Origin: Streptomyces sp. NBC_00569
GTDB lineage: Bacteria; Actinomycetota; Actinomycetes; Streptomycetales; Streptomycetaceae
Assembly: GCF_036345255.1 (NCBI RefSeq)
Contig: NZ_CP107783.1
Location: forward strand, 8,115,001-8,179,000
Direction of reading: 5' to 3'
DNA length: 64,000 bases
The position numbers and the translations under genes were made by a program. The number at the start of each line of letters is the position of its first letter. The stretch's first letter is position 1. Below the pieces are notes generated by a model. The model had not been told where the DNA came from. It saw only the letters and a list, made by a program, of their open reading frames with translations, and did not search any database. This document shows, piece after piece, positions 50,978 to 59,470 of the stretch.

Positions 50978-51694
50978 TCACCGGGGGTACGCGCTCGCGG
51001 CGAACGCCGCCGCGTCCCAGGTGCCCGCCAGCTCCGGGGCCAGCCAACTCGGCGCGGATTCACGGAAGTCGGGGCGTGCACCGGCCCCCTCCGGGATCGC
51101 TCCGAGGAGCTTCGTCCCCGAGACCTCGGGGAAGTCCGCGAGATTGCAGCGGGCCGCGAGGTCGGGGTGCTCCGGCCAGCTGCCGACGACCACGCCGAGC
51201 GGCGTCAGGTCCCGGGCGCGCAGGGCCTCCGTCGTCAGGGCCGTCGAGTTGAGCGTGCCGAGCCCCGCCGCCGCGACGACGAGGACCGGCGCTCCGAGCT
51301 GCCTGGCGGCGTCCGCGAGCGTGCCCCCGTCCGCGTCGAACCGCACGAGCAGGCCGCCCGCGCCCTCGACCAGGACGAGGTCGTGGTCCGTCGCCAGCTT
51401 CGCCGCCGCCTCGGCCACCTCGTGCGGGCGCACCGGAGGGAGGCCGGCGCGCAGCGCGGCCGTCGCGGGCGCCAACGGCTCGGGGTACCGCGCCAGTTCG
51501 ACGGCCGTCACCCCGCCGCCCACCAGGCGCGTCACCTCGTCCGCGTCGCCGCGCTCACCGGGCCCGACCCCGGTCTGTGCCGGCTTCAGGACGGCCACCG
51601 ACCGCCCCGCGGCCAGCGCGGCGGCCGCCACGGCCGCCGTCGTGACCGTCTTGCCGATCTCGGTTCCGGTCCCCGTGACCACCAGTACCGTCAT
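50978..51694 (-). CDS. bioD: Dethiobiotin synthetase
   Basis: 238 residues. P-loop VTGTGTEIGKTVTTAAVAAA at the N-terminus, substrate Lys in AVLKPAQTGVGPGERGDADE, and DLVLVEGAGGLLVRF. Catalyses ATP-dependent ureido-ring closure of DAPA to dethiobiotin. Last gene of bioB-bioA-bioD; 5 bases after bioA. Convergent to the Fic-like gene. Confidence 0.95.
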   Translation of the reverse strand: MTVLVVTGTGTEIGKTVTTAAVAAAALAAGRSVAVLKPAQTGVGPGERGDADEVTRLVGGGVTAVELARYPEPLAPATAALRAGLPPVRPHEVAEAAAKLATDHDLVLVEGAGGLLVRFDADGGTLADAARQLGAPVLVVAAAGLGTLNSTALTTEALRARDLTPLGVVVGSWPEHPDLAARCNLADFPEVSGTKLLGAIPEGAGARPDFRESAPSWLAPELAGTWDAAAFAASAYPR

Positions 51695-51699
51695 GCTGT

Positions 51700-53022
51700 T
51701 CAGCCCTCCCGAGCGGCCGCGCACACCGCGCGGCCGATCCGTGCCAGATCCTCGTCCCCCGTGATGTACGGAGGCATCGTGTACACGAGGTCGCGGAACG
51801 GCCGCAGCCACACGCCCTCGCGCACCGCCGCCCGCGTGGCCGCCGCCATGTCGATCTCGTGGTCCAGCTGTACGACACCGATCGCGCCGAGCACGCGCAC
51901 ATCGCGCACCCCGGGCAGCTCCGAGGCGGCGCCGAGCGAGTCCCGCAGCCCCGACTCGATCCGCTTGACCTCCGTCGCCCAGTCCTGCCCGAGCAGGAGG
52001 TCGATCGAGGCGCAGGCCACCGCGGCGGCGAGGGGGTTCCCCATGAACGTGGGCCCGTGCGCGAGCACCGGCACGTCGCCCCGCGAGATCCCGTCCGCCA
52101 CGCGCGCCGTGCACAGCGTCGCCGCCAGCGTCATGTAGCCGCCGGTCAGCGCCTTGCCGACACACATCACATCGGGCGTCACCGACGCGTGCTCCGCGGC
52201 GAACAGCGCTCCGGTCCGGCCGAACCCCGTGGCGATCTCGTCGAACACGAGGAGCACGTCGTGCGCGTCGCAGGCCTCGCGCAGGACCCGCAGATACGCG
52301 GGGGAGTGGAACCGCATCCCGCCCGCGCCCTGCACCACGGGCTCCACGATCACGGCCGCCAGCTCATGGGCGTGCCGCCCGATCAGCTCGTGCAGATGAT
52401 CCGCGTAGGCCTGCTCGTACTCGGTGGGCGGCGCGTCGGCGAACACGTGCCGCGGCAGGGCCCCCGACCACAGTTCGTGCATGCCGCCCTCGGGGTCGCA
52501 GACCGCCATCGGCTGCCAGGTGTCGCCGTGATAGCCGCCGCGCCACGTCAGCAGGCGGCGCTTCTCCGGCCGCCCGAGGGAACGCCAGTGCTGGAGGCAC
52601 ATCTTGATGGCGACCTCGACGGACACCGAGCCCGAGTCGGCGAGGAACACATGCTCGAGTCCCTCCGGCGACATGTCGACAAGACGCTTCGCGAGCCCGA
52701 CGGCGGGCTCGTGCGTGAGCCCGCCGAACATGACGTGGCTCATCCGGCCGAGCTGGTCGCGCACCGCCTCGTTGAGCACGGGGTGGTTGTAGCCGTGGAT
52801 CGCCGACCACCACGACGACATCCCGTCGACCAGCTCGGCGCCCTGACCGTTCTCACCGCCGTCGCCGGCCAGTCGCAGCCGAACCCCGGCCGCCGACTCG
52901 ACGACCAGCGGCTCCTGCCGCCCCGGCATCGGACCGTACGGATGCCAGACGTGCCGCCGGTCGAGGTCGAGTAGCTCCGGCACGGGCAGCCCCGACACCG
53001 CGGGCCCGGGCCGCTCAGGCAT
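51700..53022 (-). CDS. bioA: Adenosylmethionine-8-amino-7-oxononanoate aminotransferase
   Basis: 440 residues, class III aminotransferase. [11 protein letters not shown] and [20 protein letters not shown] at the start (Trp residues contact KAPA), [40 protein letters not shown] lysine in [19 protein letters not shown] and [14 protein letters not shown]. Converts KAPA to DAPA with SAM as amino donor. ATG 53022 overlaps the end of bioB by 8 bases, giving translational coupling. Confidence 0.95.
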   Translation of the reverse strand: MPERPGPAVSGLPVPELLDLDRRHVWHPYGPMPGRQEPLVVESAAGVRLRLAGDGGENGQGAELVDGMSSWWSAIHGYNHPVLNEAVRDQLGRMSHVMFGGLTHEPAVGLAKRLVDMSPEGLEHVFLADSGSVSVEVAIKMCLQHWRSLGRPEKRRLLTWRGGYHGDTWQPMAVCDPEGGMHELWSGALPRHVFADAPPTEYEQAYADHLHELIGRHAHELAAVIVEPVVQGAGGMRFHSPAYLRVLREACDAHDVLLVFDEIATGFGRTGALFAAEHASVTPDVMCVGKALTGGYMTLAATLCTARVADGISRGDVPVLAHGPTFMGNPLAAAVACASIDLLLGQDWATEVKRIESGLRDSLGAASELPGVRDVRVLGAIGVVQLDHEIDMAAATRAAVREGVWLRPFRDLVYTMPPYITGDEDLARIGRAVCAAAREG

Positions 53023-54232
53023 TGGGCGCGAGATCCGTACCGGCACCCCGGCGGCGTACGGCGACCAGGTCCGTGCGCGCCTCGGGGACCTCGGCGACCG
53101 GGGACTCCGCGGCTTCTTCGTGGGAGCCGCAGCCCTCACCGGAACCGCAGGCCGAAGCCGCGCCGGAACCGCATGCGGCATGCGCGCCGGAACCGCAGCC
53201 CGCTTCCGCGTCGGAACCACAGGGCCCGCCCCGGTGCTCGGGCAGCGTCACCTGGTCGGTGCCCTCGACCTCGAACCCGGCGTCCGTGATCATGTCCAGG
53301 TCCGCCTTGCCCGCCTGGCCCTCACTCGTCAGGTAGTCGCCGAGGAAGATGGAGTTGGCGAGGTGGAGCGCCAGCGGCTGCATCGAGCGCAGGTGCACCT
53401 CCCGGCCGCCCGCGATCCGCACCTCGACGTCGGGGCAGACGAAGCGGACCATCGCGAGGATCCGCAGGCAGCGCTGCGGCGTCAGGTTCCACTCCTTGGC
53501 GAGGGGGGTGCCCTCGAAGGGGATCAGGAAGTTGACCGGCACCGAGTCCGGGTCGAGTTCGCGCAGCGAGTAGACGACGTCGACCAGGTCCTCGTCGCTC
53601 TCGCCCATGCCCGCGATGACCCCGGAGCACGCGGACAGACCGGCCGCGTGGGCCTTCTGCACCGTGTCGACACGGTCCGCGTAGGTGTGCGTCGTCGTGA
53701 TGTCGCCGTACGTGCCCTCGGAGGTGTTGAGGTTGTGGTTGTACGCGTCGGCGCCGGCACCGCGCAGCCGCTCGGCCTGGCCCTCGGAGAGCAGACCGAG
53801 GCAGGCGCACACCTCGACGCCCTCGTTCTGCTCCTTGATCGCGCCGATGGTCTCCGAGACACGGTCGACGTCGCGGTCCGTCGGGCCGCGCCCGGACGCC
53901 ACCAGGCAGACCCGCTTCGCGCCGCCCGCGACACCGGCGGCCGCGGCCTTCGACGCCTCGTCGGGCTTGAGCCACGTGTACTTGAGGATCTCCGCCTTGG
54001 ACCCGAGCCGCTGCGAGCAGTACGAGCAGTCCTCGGGGCACAGGCCCGACTTGAGGTTCACCAGATAGTTGAGTTTCACCCGGCGCCCGAACCACTGCCG
54101 CCGCACCTTGCCGGCCGCGGCCACCACATCGAGCAGTTCGTCGTCGGAAGTCGCCAGAACGGCGAGCGCTTCTTCGCGGCTCGGCAGCTCGCGCCGCAGC
54201 CCCTTGTCCACCAGCGTGTTCAGCAGGTCCAT
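53015..54232 (-). CDS. bioB: Biotin synthase with cysteine-rich repeat tail
   Basis: 405 residues. Residues 1-330 are a normal radical-SAM Bio[20 protein letters not shown] supplies the [4Fe-4S] CxxxCxxC, then [60 protein letters not shown] and [20 protein letters not shown]. After residue about 333 there is an unusual tail with five Cys-Gly-Ser units, three of them in 8-residue repeats, and an acidic/Arg-rich end. Converts dethiobiotin to biotin. First gene of the bioBAD operon, divergent from bioF across 213 bases with a palindrome. Confidence 0.93.
   Translation of the reverse strand: MDLLNTLVDKGLRRELPSREEALAVLATSDDELLDVVAAAGKVRRQWFGRRVKLNYLVNLKSGLCPEDCSYCSQRLGSKAEILKYTWLKPDEASKAAAAGVAGGAKRVCLVASGRGPTDRDVDRVSETIGAIKEQNEGVEVCACLGLLSEGQAERLRGAGADAYNHNLNTSEGTYGDITTTHTYADRVDTVQKAHAAGLSACSGVIAGMGESDEDLVDVVYSLRELDPDSVPVNFLIPFEGTPLAKEWNLTPQRCLRILAMVRFVCPDVEVRIAGGREVHLRSMQPLALHLANSIFLGDYLTSEGQAGKADLDMITDAGFEVEGTDQVTLPEHRGGPCGSDAEAGCGSGAHAACGSGAASACGSGEGCGSHEEAAESPVAEVPEARTDLVAVRRRGAGTDLAPNA
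53117..53225. repeat. 24-base tandem repeat in the bioB tail
   Basis: CCGGAACCGCA recurs at 53139, 53163, 53187 and (one base changed) 53211, exactly 24 bases apart, encoding 8-residue Cys-Gly-Ser units in BioB. A fifth CGS follows at a shorter distance near 53125. Confidence 0.8.
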
Positions 54233-54297
54233 GGCCCGATCCTGACCTACGTGCCCTGCTCAGGCCAAGGAGGCTTTGCACAACTCTGCCGGTTCGA

Positions 54298-54317
54298 GGT
54301 GTGGGTATTGCCACACC
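54298..54317. promoter_or_regulatory. Palindrome GGTGTGG-N6-CCACACC in the bioB/bioF region
   Basis: Perfect 7-base arms (54298-54304 and 54311-54317) with the spacer GTATTG, in the 213-base divergent region. A direct repeat CTACAAA occurs further on, near 54355 and 54369. Candidate operator of a biotin regulator; it does not match the BioQ motif I remember, so the binding protein is unknown. Confidence 0.45.
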
Positions 54318-54445
54318 CTGGGTGGCTGGATGTCCCGCTAGTGTCTGTGCACTGCCTACAAAACTGTCTACAAAGCGGCAGTGGGCACGGGACAGCACAC
54401 CCCACTCGAGAACCGGTCGCTCGACGGCCGGGCGGAGGGACTCAC

Positions 54446-55606
54446 ATGGCGGGATCGCCGTTCGGCTGGATCGACGAGCAGGAGCGCGTGCGTCGCGGCG
54501 CCGGACTCGTCCGCACGTTGCGCCCCCGCCCGTCGTCGAACCCCCTCCTCGATCTCGCGAGCAACGACTACCTCGGCCTCACGCGCCACCCCGAGATCAC
54601 CGGAGGAGCGGCGGACGCGGCGCTGCGCTGGGGTGGCGGCGCCACCGGCTCGCGGCTCGTCACGGGCACCACGGAGCTGCATGCCGAACTCGAGCGCGAA
54701 CTGGCCGAGTTCTGCGGTTTCGAGGCGGCGCTCGTCCTGTCGTCCGGCTACGCCGCGAACCTCGCCGCCGTGACCGCTCTCGCCCCGCACGGCTCACTGA
54801 TCGTCTCGGACGCGAGCAACCACGCCTCCCTCATCGACGGCTGCCGGCTCGCCCGCGGCGCGACCCAGGTCGTCCCGCACGCCGACCCCGACGCCGTCCG
54901 CAAGGCACTCGACACGCATCAGGGACCGGCCGTCGTCGTCTCGGACTCCGTCTTCTCGGTGGACGGCGACGCCGCTCCATTGGCCGAACTCGCGGGAGTG
55001 GCAAGGGAGTTCGCGGCAGGCCTGATCGTCGACGACGCGCACGGACTCGGTGTGCTCGGCGACGGTGGCAGGGGCGCGCCGCAGGCGGCGGGGCTCTCGG
55101 GCGCCGACGACACCGTCGTCACCGTCACCCTCTCCAAGTCGTTCGGCAGCCAGGGCGGCGCCGTTCTCGGTCCGGCCCGGGTGATCGACCATCTCGTCAA
55201 CACCGCACGGACGTTCATCTTCGACACGGGCCTCGCGCCCGCGGCGGCCGGCGCCGCGCTCGCGGCCCTGCGCCTGCTGCGCCGTGAGCCCGAGCGGGCC
55301 GAAAGGGCCCGCACCGTGGCCTCTTCGCTGCACGAACTCCTCACGGCCGAGGGCCTCCAGGCCGTACGGCCCGACGCAGCCGTCGTCTCCGTGCGCGCGC
55401 CGTCCCCCGAGGAGGCGGTGCGCTGGGCGGCGGACTGCCGCGAAGCCGGCCTCGCCGTCGGCTGCTTCCGTCCCCCGTCGGTGCCGGACGGCATCTCACG
55501 GCTGCGGCTGACCGCCCGTGCCGACCTGACCGGCGATCAGATCGCCGAGGCCGTACGGGTGATCAGCCGCAACGCTCCCGACTCGGCGTTCACCGCAACG
55601 AGTTGA
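54446..55606 (+). CDS. bioF: 8-Amino-7-oxononanoate synthase
   Basis: 386 residues, alpha-oxoamine synthase family. NPLLDLASNDYLGLTRHPEI, GATGSRLVTGTTELHAELER, SDASNHASLIDGCRLARGAT (His), VVSDSVFSVDGDAAPLAEL, VDDAHGLGVLGDGGRG (Asp/His) and the PLP Lys in VTVTLSKSFGSQGGAVLG. Condenses pimeloyl thioester with L-alanine to KAPA. GGAGGGA sits 5 bases before ATG 54446. Divergent from bioBAD; its stop overlaps the DUF397 gene by 17 bases. Confidence 0.93.
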   Translation: MAGSPFGWIDEQERVRRGAGLVRTLRPRPSSNPLLDLASNDYLGLTRHPEITGGAADAALRWGGGATGSRLVTGTTELHAELERELAEFCGFEAALVLSSGYAANLAAVTALAPHGSLIVSDASNHASLIDGCRLARGATQVVPHADPDAVRKALDTHQGPAVVVSDSVFSVDGDAAPLAELAGVAREFAAGLIVDDAHGLGVLGDGGRGAPQAAGLSGADDTVVTVTLSKSFGSQGGAVLGPARVIDHLVNTARTFIFDTGLAPAAAGAALAALRLLRREPERAERARTVASSLHELLTAEGLQAVRPDAAVVSVRAPSPEEAVRWAADCREAGLAVGCFRPPSVPDGISRLRLTARADLTGDQIAEAVRVISRNAPDSAFTATS

Positions 55607-55826
55607 GGAACCCCTCCCACGCGGAGGGCGAGAACAGCAGGGCGGGTCCGGCCGTGCGCTTGGAGTCGCGCACGGCGAGGAGTCCGGCCGCAGGGCCGCG
55701 GTGCAGGGGAGCCGTCTCGACGCAGTTGTTCATTCCGGTGCTTCGGCTGCTTCGCCGCCATGGCGCGTCGTGCAGAGAGGTGCTGGGAACCGCGGCGGAT
55801 GGTACGTACCGAGGCAGTGCTGACAT
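55590..55826 (-). CDS. DUF397 family small protein
   Basis: 78 residues. The DUF397 pattern is clear: WRRSSRSTGMNNCVETA, VRDSKRTAGPALLFSPSAWE and GFLNSL. Such proteins are BldB/WhiJ-associated factors in Streptomyces, encoded next to a WhiJ-like XRE regulator and thought to modulate it. Lies 9 bases after the XRE gene, with AAGGAGG before its ATG. Its end overlaps bioF on the opposite strand. Confidence 0.85.
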   Translation of the reverse strand: MSALPRYVPSAAVPSTSLHDAPWRRSSRSTGMNNCVETAPLHRGPAAGLLAVRDSKRTAGPALLFSPSAWEGFLNSLR

Positions 55827-55835
55827 GGTGCCTCC

Positions 55836-56717
55836 TTACGTGCGTTCACTGTCCGGAGGGCGGTGCGCTCCGGCGATCCCGGCGATGAAATCCAACGAGT
55901 CCCCGGGCGAAAGTGCGTGGATCCGAAGGGTTTCGAAGGCGTCCGTGTACGCCTTGAGGTCTTCTTTCCGCTCGAGGTAGAGGCTACTCGTCAAATGGTC
56001 GAGAACTACTACGTCGAGATCAGAAGTGTTCGGAAATGAGAACACAACGAAAGGGCCGGTCAGTCCGACATGCTCCCCCGCGGCGAACGGCAATACCTGA
56101 AGCCGCACATGGGGAAGCTTCGCCACGGCGGCCAGCTGACGCAGCTGCTCCGCCATCACCCGAGGACCGCCCACGGAGCGCCGCAGCACCGCCTCGTCGA
56201 GCACCGCGCTGAGCCGGAGCGGGGACGCGGAACGCAGCACGTCCTGCCGGGCGATCCGCACCTCGACCAGGGCGTCGACCTGCCCGTCCGGCAGCCCGCC
56301 GAGCGCGGCCCTGGTCACCGCACGCGCGTAGTCGGGCGTCTGGAGGAGGCCCGGCACGACGGACGTCTCGACCGTCCTGACCCGGCACGCCTGCGACTCC
56401 AGGCTGATGAAGTCCCGGTAGGCGGGCGGCAGAAGCTCCCGGTAGGCGTGCCACCAGTGCTGGCCGCCGTCGTCCCCCGACCCGGTCAGCGCGACCAGCA
56501 GATCCCGTAGGCCGGGGTCCGCGACCTCGAACGCGTCGAGCAGAAGGCGCACGTCCGACGCTTTCACGCCGCTGCGCCCGGTCTCGATACGGCTCACTTT
56601 CGACTGGTGCCAGCCGACGAGCCGGGCCGTCTCGCCACTTGTGAGCCCCGCGCGGGCACGCAGTGCGCGCAGTTCCGCGCCGAGCCTGCGGCGGCGCACC
56701 GCCGGACCGTGTTTCAT
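55836..56717 (-). CDS. WhiJ-like XRE regulator (HTH_31 plus DUF5753)
   Basis: 293 residues. N-terminal HTH at about residues 8-65 (LGAELRALRARAGLTSGETA, RLVGWHQSKVSRIETGRSGV) and the C-terminal DUF5753 domain (FISLESQACRVRTVETSVVP, GLLQTPDYARAVTRAALGGL, VLPFAAGEHVGLTGPFVVF). This architecture is typical of WhiJ and its many Streptomyces paralogues, which act in development. Operon with the DUF397 gene; divergent from the HATPase gene, completing the usual trio. Confidence 0.88.
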   Translation of the reverse strand: MKHGPAVRRRRLGAELRALRARAGLTSGETARLVGWHQSKVSRIETGRSGVKASDVRLLLDAFEVADPGLRDLLVALTGSGDDGGQHWWHAYRELLPPAYRDFISLESQACRVRTVETSVVPGLLQTPDYARAVTRAALGGLPDGQVDALVEVRIARQDVLRSASPLRLSAVLDEAVLRRSVGGPRVMAEQLRQLAAVAKLPHVRLQVLPFAAGEHVGLTGPFVVFSFPNTSDLDVVVLDHLTSSLYLERKEDLKAYTDAFETLRIHALSPGDSLDFIAGIAGAHRPPDSERT

Positions 56718-56848
56718 CCTGTCTCCTCGGACCTGTGGCCCGGCTCCTTCCGGCCCGGCGGATCGGTGTTCTGAGGCGACGGTAGAGGAAGTCGGCGGTG
56801 TACGCCCAAATGCGGTCCACCGAGGCAGAGTTCACCGCTTCGAGCGAC

Positions 56849-56864
56849 AGATATATGCATATCT
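56849..56864. promoter_or_regulatory. AT-rich palindrome AGATAT-ATGC-ATATCT
   Basis: Six-base arms in the 273-base region between the WhiJ-like gene and the HATPase gene. Fifteen of 16 bases before the Cs are A, T or lone G in a 72% GC genome, so it stands out. Candidate operator of the WhiJ-like regulator. The rest of this region shows no gene. Confidence 0.4.
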
Positions 56865-56990
56865 CGGGGGATCGGCTCCACGGGCCGGGCGGTAGTGGCA
56901 CTCTGGCGCGAAGCACCAGTCCGGGGGTCGCCTCGAGTCATCCGCCATGTGTCGGATTCAGGCCCCGGCGAAAAAAGGGACGACGTCGCC

Positions 56991-57425
56991 ATGGCAGATC
57001 ACCAGGAAGCATCCGTCACTCTGCCGAGCGATCCCGCCTCGGTCTCCTCGGCCCGCACCTATGTCGGCGACGTACTCGCCGAATGGGGCATGCCGCGCGA
57101 CGCGGAAACGGCCGACACGGTCCGGCTCATCGTCTCCGAACTCGCCACGAACGCCGTGATGCACACCCGCGGACAGTCGCCCGTCTTCACGGTCGACGTG
57201 CAGCTGGAGCGTGACGAACATCTGCGCATCGGCGTCACGGACAGCCACCCGCGCTACCCGAAGCGGCTCCCGGCCGCCGTCCAGCAGGACAACGGGCGCG
57301 GCATGGTGATCATCCGCTGGCTGACCGCCGAGTGCGGCGGAAGCCTGTCGGTCAGGCCCACCCCCGAAGGCGGCAAGACCGTATGGATCGCCCTGCCGTG
57401 GACGGTCCCTGTCCAGCAGGTGTGA
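56991..57425 (+). CDS. ATP-binding protein, HATPase_c_2 (RsbW/AbaA-like)
   Basis: 144 residues. GHKL fold of the anti-sigma-factor kinase group: N-box VRLIVSELATNAVMHTRG (Glu and Asn at residues about 47-51), G1-like VTDSHPRYP and G2-like DNGRGMVIIRWLTAECGGS. Without a fused sensor domain. In the WhiJ-type trios such proteins are assumed to act on a regulatory partner. ATG 56991; a purine-rich AAAAAAGGGA lies about 10 bases upstream. Confidence 0.85.
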   Translation: MADHQEASVTLPSDPASVSSARTYVGDVLAEWGMPRDAETADTVRLIVSELATNAVMHTRGQSPVFTVDVQLERDEHLRIGVTDSHPRYPKRLPAAVQQDNGRGMVIIRWLTAECGGSLSVRPTPEGGKTVWIALPWTVPVQQV

Positions 57426-57478
57426 GGGTCGGCAGGGGCGAAGGCCAACAGGAGGAAGTCCGGCAGGTATGAACGCGG

Positions 57479-58039
57479 CTACGGGGGCGGAGTGCCCGTC
57501 CCCTCTTCCTGTGCCCGGGTGAGCGAGCGCCGCGCCAGACGCGGCAGCACACCCCACAGGCCCGCGCAGACCGCGAACGTGCCCGCTCCCGCCGCGATTC
57601 CCGCCGCCCGCCCCGCCGTGACGTCCACGACGAGCAGCACGGACCCGGCCAGGGCGAGCGCCAGAACGCTCAGGCCGGCGGTGGCGAGCCGCGAGGACAT
57701 CTGCACGATCTGCGGCTTGACACCGCGCCGGAACAGCGCGCGGTGCAGCGCCGCGGGCGCCGTGAGCAGCGCGGCGGCGAGCACCGCGAGCAGCAGCGTC
57801 GCGATGTAGGTCGCGCGCTGCACGGTGTCCAGCGACGGGAACCGCGCAGTGAACGCCAGCGTCAGCAGGAACGCGAAGAGGATCTGCACGCCCGTCTGGG
57901 TGACTCTCAGCTCCTGGAGCAGCTCGCCGAAGTTCCGGTCCGCGCGCTCCAGCGGCGTCTCGTGCCGGTCCCGGCCTCCGCTCGGCGGGCCCGGGTCGCG
58001 TGGGGCGTCCTCGTCGCCTGCGGTTCGGTCCTCGTCCAT
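57479..58039 (-). CDS. DUF6328 family membrane protein
   Basis: 186 residues. Cytosolic acidic N-terminus, the conserved block ERADRNFGELLQELRVTQTG, then four membrane helices (VQILFAFLLTLAFTARFPSL; TYIATLLLAVLAAALLTAPA; LSVLALALAGSVLLVVDVTA; AAGIAAGAGTFAVCAGLWGV). Function unknown; common in actinobacteria. Convergent end toward the HATPase gene. ATG 58039. Confidence 0.75.
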   Translation of the reverse strand: MDEDRTAGDEDAPRDPGPPSGGRDRHETPLERADRNFGELLQELRVTQTGVQILFAFLLTLAFTARFPSLDTVQRATYIATLLLAVLAAALLTAPAALHRALFRRGVKPQIVQMSSRLATAGLSVLALALAGSVLLVVDVTAGRAAGIAAGAGTFAVCAGLWGVLPRLARRSLTRAQEEGTGTPPP

Positions 58040-58103
58040 ACGACCACGAGTACCCCATTGCGCGGTTCCGAGGCGGCCCGGGCGGGCGTGACACTCTCCG
58101 GTG

Positions 58104-58140
58104 CCTGGCGGGTCCCTGGAGCTCCCGGGGACCCGCCAGG
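58104..58140 (-). terminator. Terminator of the NlpC/P60 gene
   Basis: CCTGGCGGGTCCC (58104-58116) and GGGACCCGCCAGG (58128-58140) are perfect 13-base arms with an 11-base loop, 5 bases beyond the stop of the hydrolase gene. Confidence 0.75.
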
Positions 58141-58145
58141 CTGCG

Positions 58146-58619
58146 CTAGCGCACGCGCCCGTACCAGACGCGCTTCGTCCAGATCCGCTCGAGCCGCACC
58201 ACGGCACCGGTCTTCGGCGAGTGCCAGATCCTCCCCTTCCCGGCGTAGATGCCGACGTGGTAGACGCCGCGGCCCGAATGGAAGAAGACGAGGTCACCGC
58301 GTTTTCGATGGGACGCGGAGACATGGCGGGTCTTGTTGTACTGCTGGGCGGCGGTGCGGGGCAGCTTCTTGCCCGCGGCCTTGAACGAGTAGAGCGTCAG
58401 GCCCGAGCAGTCGAACGTGCGCGGCCCTGTGGCGCCCCACCGGTAGGGACTTCCCTTCTTGGAGGCCGCGATCTGGAGTGCTTTCGTCGCCGGTGGTGCG
58501 GCCTCCGCTTCGGGCGCGGCTCCGGGCACCAGCAGGCTGCCACCCGCTACGGCGAGCGTGAGGGCCGAGGCGGTTCCGGCCCGGGCGAGCAGCGACGGGA
58601 CACGATTGAGCGCAGTCAT
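58146..58619 (-). CDS. NlpC/P60 cell-wall hydrolase, secreted
   Basis: 157 residues. Signal peptide at about residues 1-41 (SALTLAVAGGSLLVPGA, AEAAP cleavage region), then an NlpC/P60 domain: catalytic Cys in RTFDCSGLTLYSFKAAGKKL, His in GVYHVGIYAGKGRIWHSP and third residue His in WHSPKTG. Predicted D,L-endopeptidase acting on peptidoglycan stem peptides outside the cell. ATG 58619 with AGGG upstream; TTG 58625 is an alternative. A c-di-AMP riboswitch precedes it, as for other Streptomyces cell-wall lytic genes. Confidence 0.9.
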   Translation of the reverse strand: MTALNRVPSLLARAGTASALTLAVAGGSLLVPGAAPEAEAAPPATKALQIAASKKGSPYRWGATGPRTFDCSGLTLYSFKAAGKKLPRTAAQQYNKTRHVSASHRKRGDLVFFHSGRGVYHVGIYAGKGRIWHSPKTGAVVRLERIWTKRVWYGRVR

Positions 58620-58629
58620 GCGCAACCCT

Positions 58630-58812
58630 TCGTCAGCCGCCTGTGAAGGATGACCTGTCGGATTCGGGCTGGCGAAGTTGCCCGGCCGCGATGTGCGGCT
58701 TCACCCCAAGGACCGGCCCGGAAAACAGCTCCGGCGGCCCGTCGTGCTCGGGTCCTCCACTCCTGCCGATCCACTTCTGTCGACCTGGCATCCGTACGGC
58801 GGCAGGACTCGG
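58630..58812 (-). promoter_or_regulatory. c-di-AMP (ydaO/yuaA-type) riboswitch
   Basis: On the minus strand the leader of the NlpC/P60 gene shows the conserved ydaO blocks in order: GAGTCCTGCCGCCG near 58810-58797, CAGGTCGACAG, GGCAGGAGTGGAGGACCCGA, GGTCCTTGGGGTGAAGCCGC, GGGCAACTTCG and CCCGAATCCGACAGGTCAT, then the closing strand and start codon. From memory this matches the actinobacterial ydaO pattern upstream of rpf and NlpC genes. c-di-AMP binding would be expected to lower expression. Boundaries are approximate. Confidence 0.8.
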
Positions 58813-59154
58813 CGTCCGCACGGACCGCCCCGCCGCGGTGGCGGGGGCTTGTCGTCGGAAGGGATCTTCACGCACGAACGGCGCGAATGCAGCGCCGAAT
58901 CGGCGTTGAGTGAGTGTCCTCACGGCTGGCCTGTTCGGGTGGACAGCGCACGTTTCCACCCCGTCGTCGGGGTCCCGACGACGCCCGCACCAGCAGCGGA
59001 AGGCGGAATCCCGGACTTCGCGTAGGCGTTCCGCGCAACTTTTCCGGTTCGCATGTGCGGGTGCCGGCTACTCCGTATGTGGGTACCTCTTCTGGTCCGT
59101 TTCGATCCGGGACCGGACAGTTCGCATCGGATCGCTTCGGTCTCGAACGCACCG
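58813..59154. other. Intergenic stretch, no gene seen
   Basis: About 340 bases between the riboswitch and the small ClpP-partner gene. No frame has coding-like codon bias plus a start and ribosome binding site. It should hold the promoter of the riboswitch transcript (minus strand) and the end of the ClpP operon transcript; no clear terminator hairpin was found. Confidence 0.4.
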
Positions 59155-59463
59155 TCAATTGACCGGCTCCGGTGGAACTGTGACCCGTTGTGCCCTTCTT
59201 TCTCCGTCCAGGACCCGCAAAGCCTGGGCGAGCGTCGTCGCGTGGACCTCGCTCTCGCCCCGCTGATGCATGAGCGTCAGAGCGTCCCTGAGGGCCGTCG
59301 CCCTGCCGACGAGTGCTTGCGCAGCGCGCAGTCCGCCATATGTGTGGTTGCTTCTGGCCGGGTTGATCCTGCCGAGCAGGTCGACCACCTCTAGATAGCG
59401 GTCGAGGAGGTCGCACTCGGCGCGCGTCAGCGCGGGCAGCGGGGGCAGTTCGGGCGGCAGCAT
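59155..59463 (-). CDS. Small conserved protein next to clpP
   Basis: 102 residues, helical: LTRAECDLLDRYLEVVDLLG, NPARSNHTYGGLRAAQALVG and ATALRDALTLMHQRGESEVH. No signal peptide or membrane segment. I do not recognise a named family. The ATG at 59463 is 7 bases after the clpP stop, so co-transcription and perhaps a joint function with this ClpP are likely. Confidence 0.65.
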   Translation of the reverse strand: MLPPELPPLPALTRAECDLLDRYLEVVDLLGRINPARSNHTYGGLRAAQALVGRATALRDALTLMHQRGESEVHATTLAQALRVLDGERRAQRVTVPPEPVN

Positions 59464-59470
59464 CGTCGGC

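Noticed and set aside
53117..53225. CRISPR-like short repeats
   Set aside because: The 24-base period lies in frame within bioB and encodes 8-residue units; there are no variable spacers.
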